Assembly (NCBI GenBank): GCA_022720335.1
Contig: JAIHVJ010000021.1
Coordinates: 1-15,414 of the forward strand
Direction of reading: 5' to 3'
DNA length: 15,414 bases
From: Collinsella sp.
GTDB lineage: Bacteria; Actinomycetota; Coriobacteriia; Coriobacteriales; Coriobacteriaceae
Below, piece after piece: positions 15,218-15,414 of the stretch. The number at the start of each line of letters is the position of its first letter. The first letter of the stretch is position 1. The position numbers and the translations under genes are program-made. The notes beneath the pieces are model-generated. The model saw only the letters and a program-made list of their open reading frames with translations, searched no databases and was not told the origin of the DNA.

Positions 15218-15414
15218 TGTCATTCCAGACGACGTATGGCCCCGATGGACGCCTCCGTGTTGCCATCCTAGGTTGTACGGGCTCCATCGGCACCCAGGCG
15301 CTCGATGTGTGCCGTCAGCATGCCGATCGCCTGCAGGTGACGGCGCTGTCCGTTAACTCCAGTACCTCCGAGCTCGTTGCCGCTGCCCGCGAGTTCTCGG
15401 TTCCGGCGGTTGCC
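15217..15414 (+). CDS. dxr: 1-deoxy-D-xylulose 5-phosphate reductoisomerase, partial
   Basis: First committed enzyme of the MEP isoprenoid pathway, converting DXP to MEP with NADPH. Only the first 66 codons are present; the window ends inside the gene. Visible are the Rossmann motif VAILGCTGSIGTQALDV (15-31) and LSVNSSTSELVAAAREF, which match the NADPH-binding end of DXR (usually GSTGSIG, here GCTGSIG). The ATG overlaps the cdsA stop codon, and GGAGG (15203-15207) lies nine bases upstream. Supply of isopentenyl diphosphate would feed UppS, encoded two genes earlier. Confidence 0.93.
   Translation, partial: MSFQTTYGPDGRLRVAILGCTGSIGTQALDVCRQHADRLQVTALSVNSSTSELVAAAREFSVPAVA

Overview
The window is chromosomal housekeeping sequence from a high-GC bacterium, most likely a member of the Coriobacteriia (Actinomycetota) close to Collinsella. 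That placement is inferred from codon use, strong AAGGAGG-type ribosome binding sites, and gene order (rplS, rnhB, yraN, comM, dprA, xerC, rpsB, tsf, pyrH, frr, cdsA, dxr). From memory this matches the actinobacterial order seen in Mycobacterium. It also carries trmFO directly before xerC, an arrangement familiar from Firmicutes. I could not run any search to confirm the taxon.

Layout, all genes on the + strand. 1-694: long non-coding stretch with an AT-rich core, several inverted repeats, a LacI-type palindrome and a probable promoter and leader for ppdK. 695-3445: ppdK (pyruvate, phosphate dikinase), alone, followed by a hairpin. 3655-3996: rplS with its own promoter, a small leader hairpin and a strong terminator. 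4090-4878: rnhB, closed by a strong terminator. 5067-10276: a tightly packed run yraN-comM-dprA-trmFO-xerC with overlapping stops and starts. 10277-10495: rpsB promoter and leader. 10496-12139: rpsB-tsf, closed by a near-perfect terminator. 12258-15414: pyrH-frr-uppS-cdsA-dxr, separated by two bases or less, with dxr cut off by the window end.

The genes fall into four jobs. PpdK interconverts pyruvate and PEP. RplS, RpsB, EF-Ts, Frr and TrmFO serve translation. RnhB, YraN, ComM, DprA and XerC act on DNA: ribonucleotide removal, single-strand handling and branch migration in recombination or transformation, and dimer resolution. PyrH, UppS, CdsA and Dxr feed nucleotide, isoprenoid carrier lipid, phospholipid and MEP-pathway synthesis.

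I see no phage, transposon, CRISPR array, tRNA, rRNA or defence system, and no clearly new multi-gene system. The points most worth a second look are xerC, which has no ATG, GTG or TTG start before its conserved N-terminus; the 23-bp inverted repeat and the operator-like palindrome upstream of ppdK; and the leader structures of the ribosomal protein genes.
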